Shown piece by piece: positions 9,764 to 19,495 of a stretch of 23,258 nt of DNA. Origin of the DNA: Plantago elongata (lineage: Eukaryota > Streptophyta > Magnoliopsida > Lamiales > Plantaginaceae). Under the pieces are notes generated by a model. That model ran no database searches. It worked only from the letters and a program-made list of their open reading frames with translations, and was not told where the DNA came from. Location: assembly GCA_036897095.1 (NCBI GenBank), contig JAYMSP010002617.1, forward strand, positions 1 to 23,258, in the 5' to 3' direction. Each line of letters starts with the position of its first letter. Positions within the stretch are counted from its first letter, which is position 1. A program made the position numbers and the translations under genes.

Positions 9764-11463
9764 CTGAAGTACTTCAGTAGATTGAAATTGTGAATTGTCT
9801 TCTCTGATTGAAGACTTTGGCACTTCAGACTTTACCTCCCATGTTTGATCATTCTGAGTATCATCCTCAGCTTGACCCCTTTCATTGAGTTGGGGAACCT
9901 GCTCCATTACAGGATTTTTTTCAGCATTGGTAGCTGGTGTTGCAGACTGCAAGTGTTCACCAGATGTAGTTGGAATATCATCATTCCTAACTACACCTTG
10001 CAGCTCTCTAAGTGTTGAGTCAATGTCAACATCCCCCATCACTTGGTCATCCTCATTCAAAGTATCCTTTATGAATTTTAAGGAATTCTGGATCACTGTA
10101 GTTGATGCTTCTTGTGTATCAAGAGCTCTCTTAACAACTAAAGTACTAGGTGTCATCTCAGAAACCTTAGCACTTTCTGTGTCCTTGAATCAAGATACCT
10201 CATATGTATCCTTGGTTATCTTTGGTTATATGAACAACTGAGTAAGGACCAACTCATCATCATCAAAATCTTCAAAGGTAGGGACCGAATTTTCCATCAC
10301 ACCAATAGTTTCTGTGGAGAGTGAGATCTGGGCAATGCATGTACTTACGATGTCCTCATCCTTGGACGCATCTTCTGGGATGGGAGCAGTGGTTGGGACT
10401 GATTGGGTAGGAGCATTCTGGAGTGAGGATATATGTGGTTGATTATCCTTTGCAGGAGTTTCTTAAGTTTTATACACATATTTCTTCTTTCTGGTTATGG
10501 ACTACTTTGGTGCAACAACTTCAGCCTCCTCAGGCTCATCATCATCTTTCCTTTTCTTTGATTTCTTTACCCAGTTATTGTAAGTGTGTTTATACAACAC
10601 ATCACTTGTAGCAACTTCTTCTAGTTCTCTGAGCTTGACACCAAGCTTCTCATCCTGTAGCAGATTTTCAGTCCATACAACATAGTATCTTTAGGCTCAA
10701 CAAGCCCTTTTTCAATCTTCACATCAAAGCTTTTCGGAACCTTGATAAATTTCATGAACGGGTACTTACCCCAATTGAAAGGGTTTTCTGTCTGTTTAAG
10801 TTGTCTTCTCATAATGTACATCGTTATCCGCCGTTCAAGACTAATTTGGTCTGCTCCTCCCTTGATAATATCAAAAGCCCAGTGTAGAATGCAATCCAAC
10901 ACATTCCAGTGTTTAAACAGGTGTCTTATCCTGATATCTCCTAAAAAGAATGATGAAGGAGTGTCCGAGATGGACATGTCTGAGACATAAGTACACCTCA
11001 TTCGCACCTCCAATCAATATCTCATCCTTGAGATTTATTTCAAACTCATCACCTTCATTAATCAAATCGAACATGTCACAGAAAGCTTGACAATCCATTT
11101 CGATTTCAAGCCCTTGGACCTTAGTTTTGAAGGACACTATTTCAGCCCAGTTACTTCCGAGTTATTGTAGAAATCGAGTACATCCAGTTATGAACATCCA
11201 CTAGGAAGAGCTGAAAGGAAACCATTGATATGTGCTTTTTCAAGCAATACCAAGATAGTCCTTCTATCTGCCAGAGCAGAAATCACACATTGAAGATGCT
11301 TCTCTACGAAAGCACCTCCATATTGAATCATGTGATTTGTAGTCCATTGTTTAGGGTTAAAATCCCCTTGAAGCATATTATATGAAATTTTCAGATTGGG
11401 TGCTTGCTTTTCAGCAGCGACAGAGGTAAAAGCTTTAGAACTTGAATCACGTCTGGGAGCCAT

Positions 11464-13275
11464 CTCTTATAGTAGTTCATATATCGAAAGTCGTGAAGAT
11501 TAGTATGCTAAATTAGTGCTTCGCTTTTAGAAGAATTAATAGGAACAAAAGAGATTTGAAAGAAATTTGCATAAACATAGAGAGTTTTTTCTATTTTGAT
11601 GTAAGAGATAAATCACATAATACATACACATATTATGCATATGTAATCATACACTGCATCGACGTGGTTACAAGTATTGCTTTGCATTAAATGCAATGTG
11701 GGCCATGACTGTCTCGTCACAGTCATTTTCTTACTATCGATAATCTCATCCGTTGAGATGAAACGATTTACTCATCAATGGCTATCATTGCTTCTTCAAC
11801 AATAATATCAATCAACAAATGTAATAGTGCCCTCATAATGAATTTAGGCAAGGTGTAATCACAAGTCACTCTTATCATGTGAGAAGGTAAAACCTTTGGA
11901 CTCTTCTTTCTGAGTTCAAGACTTGTTTTATGTGATTTAGCATATAAATGATAAAAACCACAATCCTTGACATAGTTTGACTCTCAGAGAATTTTACTTA
12001 TATACAATGTTTCCCCTCAATATGTGATACTACACCTTTCATAGTATGTAGAAACCATATGTAAGATGCCTTTAGTTTTTCCTTAGCATATGAATACACG
12101 TTTTAAATACTAGGAAATACTTGTAAAATACCTTGAGTATCTGAATATATGTTCCAAATACTTAGAAACTTCCTGAGTTCTTGTTCTCATAAAACTTTGA
12201 ACTTTTCAGTTCTTAGGTAACTCCATTAACCCTATGAAAAGTTTAATTTATATTGCACTTGAAGTTATTAATTCGACCTTTCTTCATAACATAACCGTTT
12301 CAATGTTTGTAGTTAATTTTCTATGAATATTTTGTAGTAAATAACAAGTTGGACTTCAACATGGTTAATGGATCAAAAGGAATCAGTTCGGGCCTTAAAG
12401 AAAGATATATGTAGAAGTTCCAGCAAATTAACGTGAAAACGATTTTCACGCTTCCTGGAAAAAGAAGGTGGTTGCTGGAAAGAAAACAATAGAGTTTGAT
12501 TTGCTTTGGACACAAGGAATGAAATCTAAATAAAGAAGAAAAGAGTTTATGAAGGCATGTGCAATAAAGATTCTCTTGAGATAATCTTGAAAAGATTTTC
12601 CAGCAAATACAGATACAGAAGAACGTTCTTTTCTTCCTGTGAGATCGATCAGTTTAATATATATAAAAGAAGAAAAAGAACGTATAAAGTTGAAAGCTAG
12701 AAGAACAAGATCTTTGATCTTAAGGTTGCAGTTTCAATGTTCTCATACATGTCTCACAATTGCTGACAACATTGAACTGTTGGAAACTTGAAGTCAAAGA
12801 CATCTACTGATTATTCAAAGACGACTGCAAGTTTGGAAAGAATATTACAGGAAGAATGCAAGAAGGAAATATACATTGAAGAATATCAGATTAAGGAAAT
12901 TTCCTTCTAAACAAATATTGGAGAAAAAAATAACAAGCAAAGTTGCCTTTGAGAAATCATTTCTCTCTTCTACTTAGAGAGTGATGAACACTATATATAC
13001 AAGAGGATTTCGAGCACAAGAACTTAAGACTTTGATTGACCATCATTGCTAATCTTTATTCATTGTAAGGTTTCTTGCTTTTTGCTAGTCTTTAAGATTC
13101 CATCAAGAAGAGTTCTCAACTAGAATATGACTTTCACTACACTTATTCTAGGACTAGTTTTGGTGTTTTATCAATCGCCTATGATTGATTTAAAATACCG
13201 TTTTCATAATTCTACGTTACTGTTTGTAGAAATTTTGCCTACGACACCGATAGTATATATTTTATATATTGGCTT
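11464..13275. other. Gene-free AT-rich stretch, probable leader or LTR remnants
   Basis: No credible ORF or RNA gene is seen. The first 120 bp upstream (minus sense) of the 11463 start codon look like a leader, with CTCTCTATG near 11580. A GCATTTAATGC motif at about 11682-11693 is shared with the left LTR (near 697-708), and ACATATGCAT also recurs, but wider alignment by eye fails. Thus a 5' LTR here is possible but not shown. On the plus strand, CTATATATAC at 12991-13000 resembles a TATA box in an LTR-like purine-rich region (12500-13100), which may belong to another degraded element. Confidence 0.4.
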
Positions 13276-13751
13276 TGTAACGCCCCAGATCTGGTCCGGA
13301 CGTCAAGGATTGTGCCGGACATCCACATACATAGATATATTAAAGCAATAATCATTACAACCTCAAAGGTACGTTATAGGTTGATAACTAAAACACACAT
13401 CTACAGTACTAGATCAGCAGCGGAACATCCAATCCTAGTGTCAGTCTGTATGCCTAGCTACCCAGTCCTCACTTCGTGCTCTATACCTGCGAAAGCAGGA
13501 TTATTGAAACAGGGAGAGTGTCAGTCACATGGACTCAGTGTGGATAATCAAGCATGCATGACTATGCGTAAGAATGCAACAATATAGCAAACCAACACAA
13601 CATGTTGATCAGGCAGTTGTAAACAGTGGGGAAACCGGTATCAGTCAGTTAGTATCATAGCACATGAAAGGTGCCAGATTTACATCACTAAATAGTAACT
13701 GTCTTGGGCTGACCGAACTGGTCAGGTATCGGTCAACCAACATGAGTGTGA

Positions 13752-13953
13752 GTAGTGATCTCGTCGGTATTGCATAGTGCGATGGGCACGACCCACCGCA
13801 ACCCGAGTATAACAAGAGGGAGTAGTGACCTCGCCGATGTTGCATAGTGTGATGGGCACGACCCACCGCAACCCGGATATACAAGAGGGGAGGAGTGACC
13901 TCACCGGTGCTGCATAGAATGATGGGCACTACCCATCGCAACCCGGATATAGG
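13752..13953 (+). repeat. 70-bp tandem repeat, about 2.9 copies
   Basis: Units start at 13752, 13822 and 13892. Each contains GTAGTGA[T/C]CTCG then GCATAGTGNGATGGGCACG, ACCCACCGCAACCCG and a GTATA-CAAGAGGG tail. The third unit is truncated and most diverged. Frame-shifted repeats of the same peptide (VGRAH.TMQ.RR) in a minus-strand ORF are a by-product. The array lies in the U5 part of the LTR. Confidence 0.92.
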
Positions 13954-14130
13954 ACCGTTGAATAGTCTGAACAGTAACAGTATGTCGACAATGTCGACCA
14001 GAACGGTTTTCCAAATTTTCAGAAAACAGTGTGTGGTTTCCCTTTCAAGAAAATAGTTTTCGTGCAATGCAGTCCATGAAGATCAGCAACATGATTAATA
14101 TGCAGGTTCAGTAGCAGTATCAGTAAACAG

Positions 14131-14163
14131 GATCAGTATACGGGATCAGTATACGGGATCAGT
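14131..14163 (+). repeat. 14-bp tandem repeat
   Basis: GATCAGTATACGGG is repeated from 14131, 14145 and (partly) 14159, in a longer zone (14100-14400) rich in loosely spaced ATCAGTA motifs. Confidence 0.85.
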
Positions 14164-14460
14164 AACATTATTAGTGCCCATGATTAGTCAACAGGGTCAG
14201 GGTCGGTAACTGGGATCAATAAAACGGCCTCAGTGTACAGTATAAATCAGTAGCTAAGATTTTAAAGTGTCGAGTCAATACAGGTACGGTTTTCTAATAC
14301 AGGTCGTCTACAATTATGCAGTTAGAAATCGTGATCAGTAAACGAGTCTTAGTCAATCTATCGTCGTCGAGTAGTCGCAGTCAGGGTTAGACAGTCAAGC
14401 AGGTAAACAAGTATATGTATGAATATGCGAGGAATGGACAGTAGCAACGGAATAGATGCA

Positions 14461-14853
14461 GGAATTGAAAGGCGATGAAAGGTGGCACTTTATGTTTCCC
14501 AGGGCCTGATGCCGAAAGCCAGTTATCACTCACTCAGTAGTCGTAGTTAGTATTCAAGTCGTAGTCAGTCGGGATGTCGTCGTGCAGTCGGAGTCAGAGT
14601 TAGGCAAGCAGTCAAGTAAGCGGGAACAAGTACTAGTCGAGGTCAGAATTAGGCGAGCAAGCAAGGAAGCGGGAACAAGTACTGGAATAGGAAGATATTG
14701 AAAGATAACAACTTTCCCAGGGCGGATGCCGAAAGCCAGTAATCACTCACAGACAAGTATAGAAATAGGAACAGGTACAGGAATTGAAAGGCGAGGAAAG
14801 GTGGCACTTTAACTTTCCCAGAGCCAGATGCCTAAAGCCAGCTATTACTCACC
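14461..14853 (+). repeat. Three copies of a 70-77-bp module, plus a 50-bp duplication
   Basis: Modules at 14461-14537, 14684-14752 and 14780-14853 share GGAAT(T)G..., CTTTCCCAG(G/A)GC and GATGCC(G/T)AAAGCCAG followed by TCACTCAC or TTACTCAC. Between the first two, a 42-bp unit ending AAGCGGGAACAAGTACT occurs twice, at 14592-14633 and 14642-14683. They form an imperfect higher-order repeat in the LTR. Confidence 0.82.
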
Positions 14854-15229
14854 TTGGATGTCTTGACAGTTAAGCGGCTTTATAGTTCCTGATAAATAAA
14901 CGAGCAATACTACTTAATTTCAATGCTTAAATGATTAAAAGGCTCTCGACACTTTTCTTAAATCCGTTTAACTGACGCCGGCTAAGTAGATTATCTTATA
15001 AGTCCTATGACATACGAACAAACTTAATTTACTATCCGAGTTCTACAATGATTACAGAATATACGACACTTCACTTAATTAATTAATTAATTGACGTTCA
15101 AGTTAATCGACAACTTAATAGTTTTCTAAAATTATTTACTTCCTTTGAAACCCGTTAATTCGACCTATCATTTTATTTCCGAAAATTAACTCCGACATAT
15201 GACCCTTAACAGATAAAATTCCGACAACA

Positions 15230-15510
15230 GACGGCAAGTCTGTCCCAGTAAAATTCCCAATTTTAACAGTATTTAACCAGTGTATGTTCTACAGTGCAGT
15301 ACCATCAAACAGTATTATTACACTCAAATTCCCTAGTTGACGGCAAGTCGACGTCTACACAAATCAACAGTAATATTTTACTACAATTTCCTAGTCAACG
15401 GCAAGTCGACGTTTACCCACAATTCAACAATATACCGTCTAATTTAGACTCCATAACAGTCCGCAGCCAGCGGTAACTATCCTACTGTCGACGGCCAGTC
15501 GACACTACAA
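15230..15510 (+). repeat. Dispersed GACGGCAAGTCGAC-like repeats
   Basis: ACGGCAAGTC-type cores occur at about 15231, 15342, 15399 and (as ACGGCCAGTC) 15490. They are spaced irregularly by AT-rich DNA containing AATTCAACA and CAGTATTA motifs. Several include GTCGAC, giving local dyad symmetry. Function unknown. Confidence 0.7.
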
Positions 15511-15990
15511 CATTTAATATTACTAATAATTCAACAGACTAACAGTATAATTTAAAGTATAATTTAAATTCCTCAAATTTTGATAATAACCGATAATATA
15601 CGCTAATAACGGTAGAGGGGAAATAGACGTGATACTAACCGAGCAGAGTGCGAGCGCGAGAGCGAGCAGCGTGTCGACAGTCGGGTGGCACGAGACCGCA
15701 AATAATTTCGACTTAGTCTCCCTTTTCGTATTTCGAATATAATCGAACACGAGGGACACTTTACCGGACAAATTGGTCGCATTATAACGACACTAATCCG
15801 GGAAAAGGGTATTCGGCAGTGGAGGAGAAGGGGGTAAACAATTATTACTATTCCGGGCAATTTGGTCGAGTTAACGACGCTTGACCGGAGTAAGGCGGAG
15901 CAGTGGCGGCAGTGGTGGTTGAGAGTGGAGAATGGGAGGAAGAAGAGGAGTAGTGGAGTGAGTGTGGTAACAATGGGGACCGGGCTGACT

Positions 15991-15998
15991 ATTTATAG
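15991..15998 (-). promoter_or_regulatory. TATA box of the 3.4-kb LTR
   Basis: On the minus strand CCCCTATAAATAGTC is an excellent plant TATA element. It lies downstream of a GC-rich, CpG-rich region (about 16140-16190) and is followed by CT-rich sequence typical of plant transcription starts (about 15900-15965). It supports the minus orientation and places the U3/R border near 15960. Confidence 0.7.
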
Positions 15999-16676
15999 GG
16001 GTGGAAGGCGGTGGCTGGTGGTCGGTTAGGGCGCCTGAAACCACCACGTGTCCGGCCACTTGGCCGTATCTCCGCCTTCATGTGATGACTCGTGGATTTT
16101 CCTTCCAACACGTGTCTCCGGCCGTCTCTTGCGTCTAGGTACGGGCCCCCCGGCGGCGGCGCCTCTGGTCGGCGTGCGCGGATTGGTTGCATCGGGTGGC
16201 GTTGCACGTGGGTTGCAGGTGGATGGCACGGTCGTTTTCAGATATGGCTGCTTCAACGTGAGGGAGCAGCTGTGAATTTGATTTGGGGAAGAAAGGTCGT
16301 GAAAGGACCATTATAGCCTTACTTGAAAAGAAGGAGAAGAAGGGGTTGAGGGTAGTCCTGTCCTTTTGATATTACAGCTGGATCGTTTTGACTTTCAAAC
16401 GACTCGCAAATAAAATCGAAAAAATGGCAAATCAATTTCCGGGCACTTTTCAAGTCGAGCTCGACCCATAGGAAAATAAAATAAATAATTTTTATTTTAT
16501 TATTTTTTATTATTTTATTAATAAATTACTAAATTTCACTTTAACGTTGAATCCCCTCGGCGTTAAAATTCTAAATTCGACCTAATCTACTTACGTAATA
16601 TTTTCGCTCGTGCGAAATAATAAAATTAATATTAAATTAAATTTTCGGAGACGTAACAAAATTTGCGGTTGTTACA

Positions 16677-17050
16677 ATAAGTCAATTGGCTAAGTTGACA
16701 TATCCGAAGATAGTATCATCCGAAGGTCCATGATATCCGAGGGGAATACTAAACGTCGTTAAGTGCATTAGTGTCTATTAAGACTTTTCAGATTCACCAA
16801 ACGATCTGAGCCGTTGGATTAGAGATAGTGGGTGGTTAGATCGTGGCCACGATCGCGTGGGCAGTTGGATTTCTAAAATTGTCCACTCATATACATAGGG
16901 GTGCCGTCAACGTCCATTTCGTCACCTTTCTAGAGAGTGGATTTTTGTGAAACATAGCATCTGAAGTAGAGTAGCAGAGGAGTCCGAAGCAAAGTAGTAC
17001 ATCAGTCCGACACGGAAGCTGCCTTCGATCCAATTCCCTGATATCAACAA
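16677..17050 (+). promoter_or_regulatory. Probable promoter and first untranslated exon of the plus-strand retroelement gene
   Basis: This region carries CTGAGCCGTTGGATT (about 16806-16820), a motif I associate with plant LTR U3 regions. It also has a 16-bp perfect palindrome (16839-16854) and a weak TATA-like CATATACATAGG (about 16888-16899). TCCGAAG recurs at 16703, 16719 and 16982. The stretch ends with a splice donor at 17051. No ORF is present. It probably drives the antisense gene below; whether it is also part of an LTR is unresolved. Confidence 0.45.
16839..16854. other. 16-bp perfect palindrome
   Basis: GATCGTGGCCACGATC is fully self-complementary and lies about 35 bp upstream of the weak TATA-like element. 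It could bind a dimeric factor, but nothing in the sequence proves it. Confidence 0.6.
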
Positions 17051-17369
17051 GTAAGTATCTGAATCCTTCTTTGTTTTTCGGAATATTGTTCTTCGTTTAC
17101 GTCTATGTAGTGCTTCGTATGTATCATCTGTAATATGCATGATACGGCTTTATCTTTTATTCGGACGTGCTAAGGAACTCGAATACGCGTAGACGGTTAG
17201 ACTAATCCGGATAATATTGACCACGCTCGCTAACTTCTAACTGAAATTAGGGCTAGGGGGACCTTTAGATTAGGATCCAATGAGAAACGTTTTGTACCAA
17301 TTCGATCTCGATCTGCTCGGCTAGGTTAGCCCGTACCTTTTAGATTTAACCCTTTCCTTCCTTTACTAG
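17051..17369 (+). other. Predicted 5' UTR intron
   Basis: A strong donor (CAA|GTAAGTATCT) at 17051 and a pyrimidine-rich acceptor (CCTTTCCTTCCTTTACTAG) ending at 17369 frame a 319-bp T-rich interval. The next base but one begins the ATG at 17371. Leader introns ending just before the start codon are common in plant genes and often raise expression. Confidence 0.5.
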
Positions 17370-18822
17370 GATGTCCGATAGTGATAGCCAGAACGTTCGA
17401 GAAGGTCAGAGCTATGGATTTGAGCCTGAGTCTAGCTCAAAGTCAGGGTCGTACTCCGTGACTTCGGCGGAGCTGGCTGACGCACTCGTCGAGGAGGTCA
17501 TTGAGGAGCCGAATCAAGGGCCCGAACAAGGGGAAGTCGGGGCTAACCCGAAGGCAAGTAATTCTTCCTACCTCCTTATTGTTCCCGGTTTGTTAGATCC
17601 GGATCGATAGCCGGTGGCTTCTACTTCTCAATCGGTCATGTTCATCGCACCACTACTCGGGAGATTGGTGCTAACAACGGATCCGAAAGCGACAAGCTTC
17701 CTCCTGAGGTCGGTTTCCTATGTCGTAACTTAGGTTATAACACTCACATTCGTCCTTACCAATTACCCTTTATCCCGGATCCTCAGGAACCCTTGGCCAA
17801 AATGGTAGAGGAAATTGTTGACGAAGCCCCCGATGTAGCCATGTTCGAGGCGGTCGTCGAAGATACGGTCCGAACAGTTATGCCGCTGATAGATGTTGAT
17901 CGGTACCCGGATGTTGGGGTGGCTCAAGCTGGAGCTCCGGAGGGCGGAGATGTGGCGGTGGAGGAGGCTAAGGTTGTTAAGGAGAAGGAAGTTGGCGAAG
18001 AGGATGAAGACGAGGATGATACTATCGGGACGTTCAACGGCCGGGTGTATGAAATCAAATACCCGAGGAGTAGGACGAAGGTCGTCCATCTGGATGAAAA
18101 TGGAGAGTTGAATCTGGACAATACTTTGCCCACCTGAGCTACCGAGTTGACCGAGGAGAGGCTGAATGATATCCGAGATCGCTATGAGATACCCGAGGCT
18201 CTGGAATTGATAGCTATGGATCCCAAGCACACCTTTTATAACACTCCGGAAGGGTGTATGGCGGTGTACGAAGCGTCACTATATTGCGGGTGGAGGCTTC
18301 CTGTTGCTCTATAGTTTCTCCAAATTTTTAATGACTTGGGTTTGAGCCCTCATTAGATTATCCCGAACTCTTTGGGTAATTTGATGTGTTTTGAAATCCT
18401 GTGTAAACCCATCGGCATTCATTTGACTACCGCAAACTTCCAAAGGCTATTCGAGGTCAAGGCCAGTGACTCGCATCTGAGCTATTATTCCTTCTTGGTT
18501 AGGCCCGGATATGCTTTCTTTGAAGATGCGATTTCTTCACTAGGTGTCAAATGGTGGAAGAGGTATTTCTTCGTTCGTCCGGCGTTGGAGGAGGGTGAAC
18601 CCGAGTCGAGCCGGGAGAAGTGGACTTTCCCCAAGAAATTCTCTCTAGCGATTATTCCGTTTGCTCGGAGGGCGGCGAAGAATTTACCCCTATGGATGCA
18701 GGCGCTTCGAAAAAGAAATGGGATGGAGACCTATTTCTTCCGAGGGTTGATCTGTCAGCCCTTGCCTTATTTGGCCGAATTTACTCCGGAGTGTTACTGT
18801 GGTAATCCGCCACGTGATTTTG

Positions 18823-18944
18823 GTCAGTAGTGGTTCAGTAGTTGTATATCTGAAGTGTTTTCTTGTTTTCCTTGATTTTTGCTCTTCTTTTCTGGTTCAA
18901 GTATAAATAATACAGATCTAACTCATTCTTCTTTCCTTGTGTAG
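18823..18944 (+). other. Predicted intron in the Transposase_28-like gene
   Basis: TTTTG|GTCAGT at 18823 and CCTTGTGTAG ending at 18944 bound a 122-bp T-rich interval just after the conserved block. Without splicing the frame stops at 18828-18830. The downstream frame (STLLELKRKQ) is reached only after a further frameshift, so exact joining is uncertain. Confidence 0.5.
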
Positions 18945-19410
18945 ATTATTGGTGCGAATAAATCATGTCTACCTTACTTGAGCTAAAGAGGAAGCAAATA
19001 GAGGACCAAGAACATGAAATAGCCGAGCAACAGCGTTGTCGGACTATCAAGGTCTCCACTACCTTCCCGATGGAGGAGCCCATTAATGTTGCAGTATTCT
19101 CGGATTTGAACACCGAGAGAGTCACTCACGGGCAGGAAGAGTTTCGGATGCCGATTCCGAAGTAGGGGAAGATCAAAGCCGGAAAGGAGGCGGATGCGAA
19201 GAAGCTGCCCAAAGCCTCCGGGTTTTCCGTGTCTAAGGTTGTCTCCGGATCGAAGAGGCGTCCGAAGGTTCACTCCCTTCGGCGAAGAAGGTGAAGGGCA
19301 AATCAGTTATGGTCCCTGGCTCGGATGACGACTTAGAGTCCGAGGTGACTAGGCTGGTGCTGATGAATGAGGTGGAGCGGAAAGCCAAATTGGCTGCAGG
19401 GAGCCGGAAG

Positions 19411-19495
19411 GTTAGTATCCGAGACTTATGCACTTTAAGTAATTTTCGCTCTTGTTTTGTTTCTAAGTTTCTCGAGTTTGTCATTTTTTTTTCAG
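19411..19495 (+). other. Predicted intron in the Transposase_28-like gene
   Basis: CGGAAG|GTTAGTATC and a T-rich acceptor (ATTTTTTTTTCAG|TTGACTGCC) flank 85 bp of T-rich sequence. Coding-like, GC-richer sequence lies on both sides (AKLAAGSRK before, LTAAVWACSHVAGERAE after). This is the clearest intron in the gene. Confidence 0.65.

Larger units (their letters stand above)
6126..11463 (-). pseudogene. Long decayed retroelement ORF of unrecognised family, intron-containing
   Basis: Coding-like sequence runs on the minus strand from an ATG at 11463 (MAPRRDSSSKAFTSVAAEK) to the gypsy insertion at 6126, broken by stops and frameshifts. In order: a globular N-terminal part (11463-10621, with DFNPKQWT and a Trp/His-rich segment around HWNVLDCILHWAFDIIKG); a charged linker with a KKSKKRKDDDEPEE-type basic/acidic stretch (about 10560); a disordered acidic region split by short introns (9763-8868); a more conserved-looking block (8867-8500, LLEFFREHTIEKHLHCFKSW); likely coiled coil (8160-7530); a GAA/CAG tract giving poly-acid or poly-Ala; a nuclear-localisation-like KKRRRV near 6985; and a basic C-terminal part (6720-6130). 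No RT, protease, RNase H, integrase or CCHC knuckle was seen. It is probably the protein of a large non-autonomous (LARD-like) element. A gag-like or Transposase_32-like role is possible but unproven. Confidence 0.55.
13276..16676 (-). mobile_element. Solo LTR (about 3.4 kb) of a gypsy-type retrotransposon
   Basis: On the minus strand the unit starts TGTAACAACCGCAAATTTT at 16676 and ends CAGATCTGGGGCGTTACA at 13276. Both termini fit long plant chromovirus (Tekay-like) LTRs, whose 3' ends often read GGGGCGTTACA. A strong minus-strand TATA box sits about 680 bp into it, followed by a CT-rich start region. No gag-pol adjoins either side, no primer site follows 13276 in the minus direction, and no polypurine tract precedes 16676. 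Flanking pentamers (GGCTT left, ATAAG right) do not match, so a target duplication is not seen. ATTGGCT occurs close to both edges (13269-13275 and 16685-16691), perhaps by chance. Internal repeats occupy much of 13750-15510. Confidence 0.68.

Noticed and set aside
12432..12450. Hairpin CGTGAAAA-CGA-TTTTCACG
   Set aside because: An 8-bp stem alone in AT-rich DNA with no associated gene is expected by chance.
12900..12925. End of a matching 5' LTR for the minus-strand element
   Set aside because: TTCTAAACAAATATT matches the left LTR end (1119-1137) but the match stops before CCTAACA and sequence on either side does not align.
13752..13953. CRISPR-like array
   Set aside because: Direct tandem repeats without unique spacers, in a plant LTR.
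13645..14067. 140-codon minus-strand ORF with repeated VGRAH-type peptide
   Set aside because: It reads through the 70-bp tandem array in successive frames; the repetition is at DNA level, with no protein evidence.
16026..16316. Overlapping GC-rich ORFs on both strands
   Set aside because: They come from the CpG-rich U3 part of the LTR, lack family resemblance and overlap in several frames; GC content alone keeps them open.
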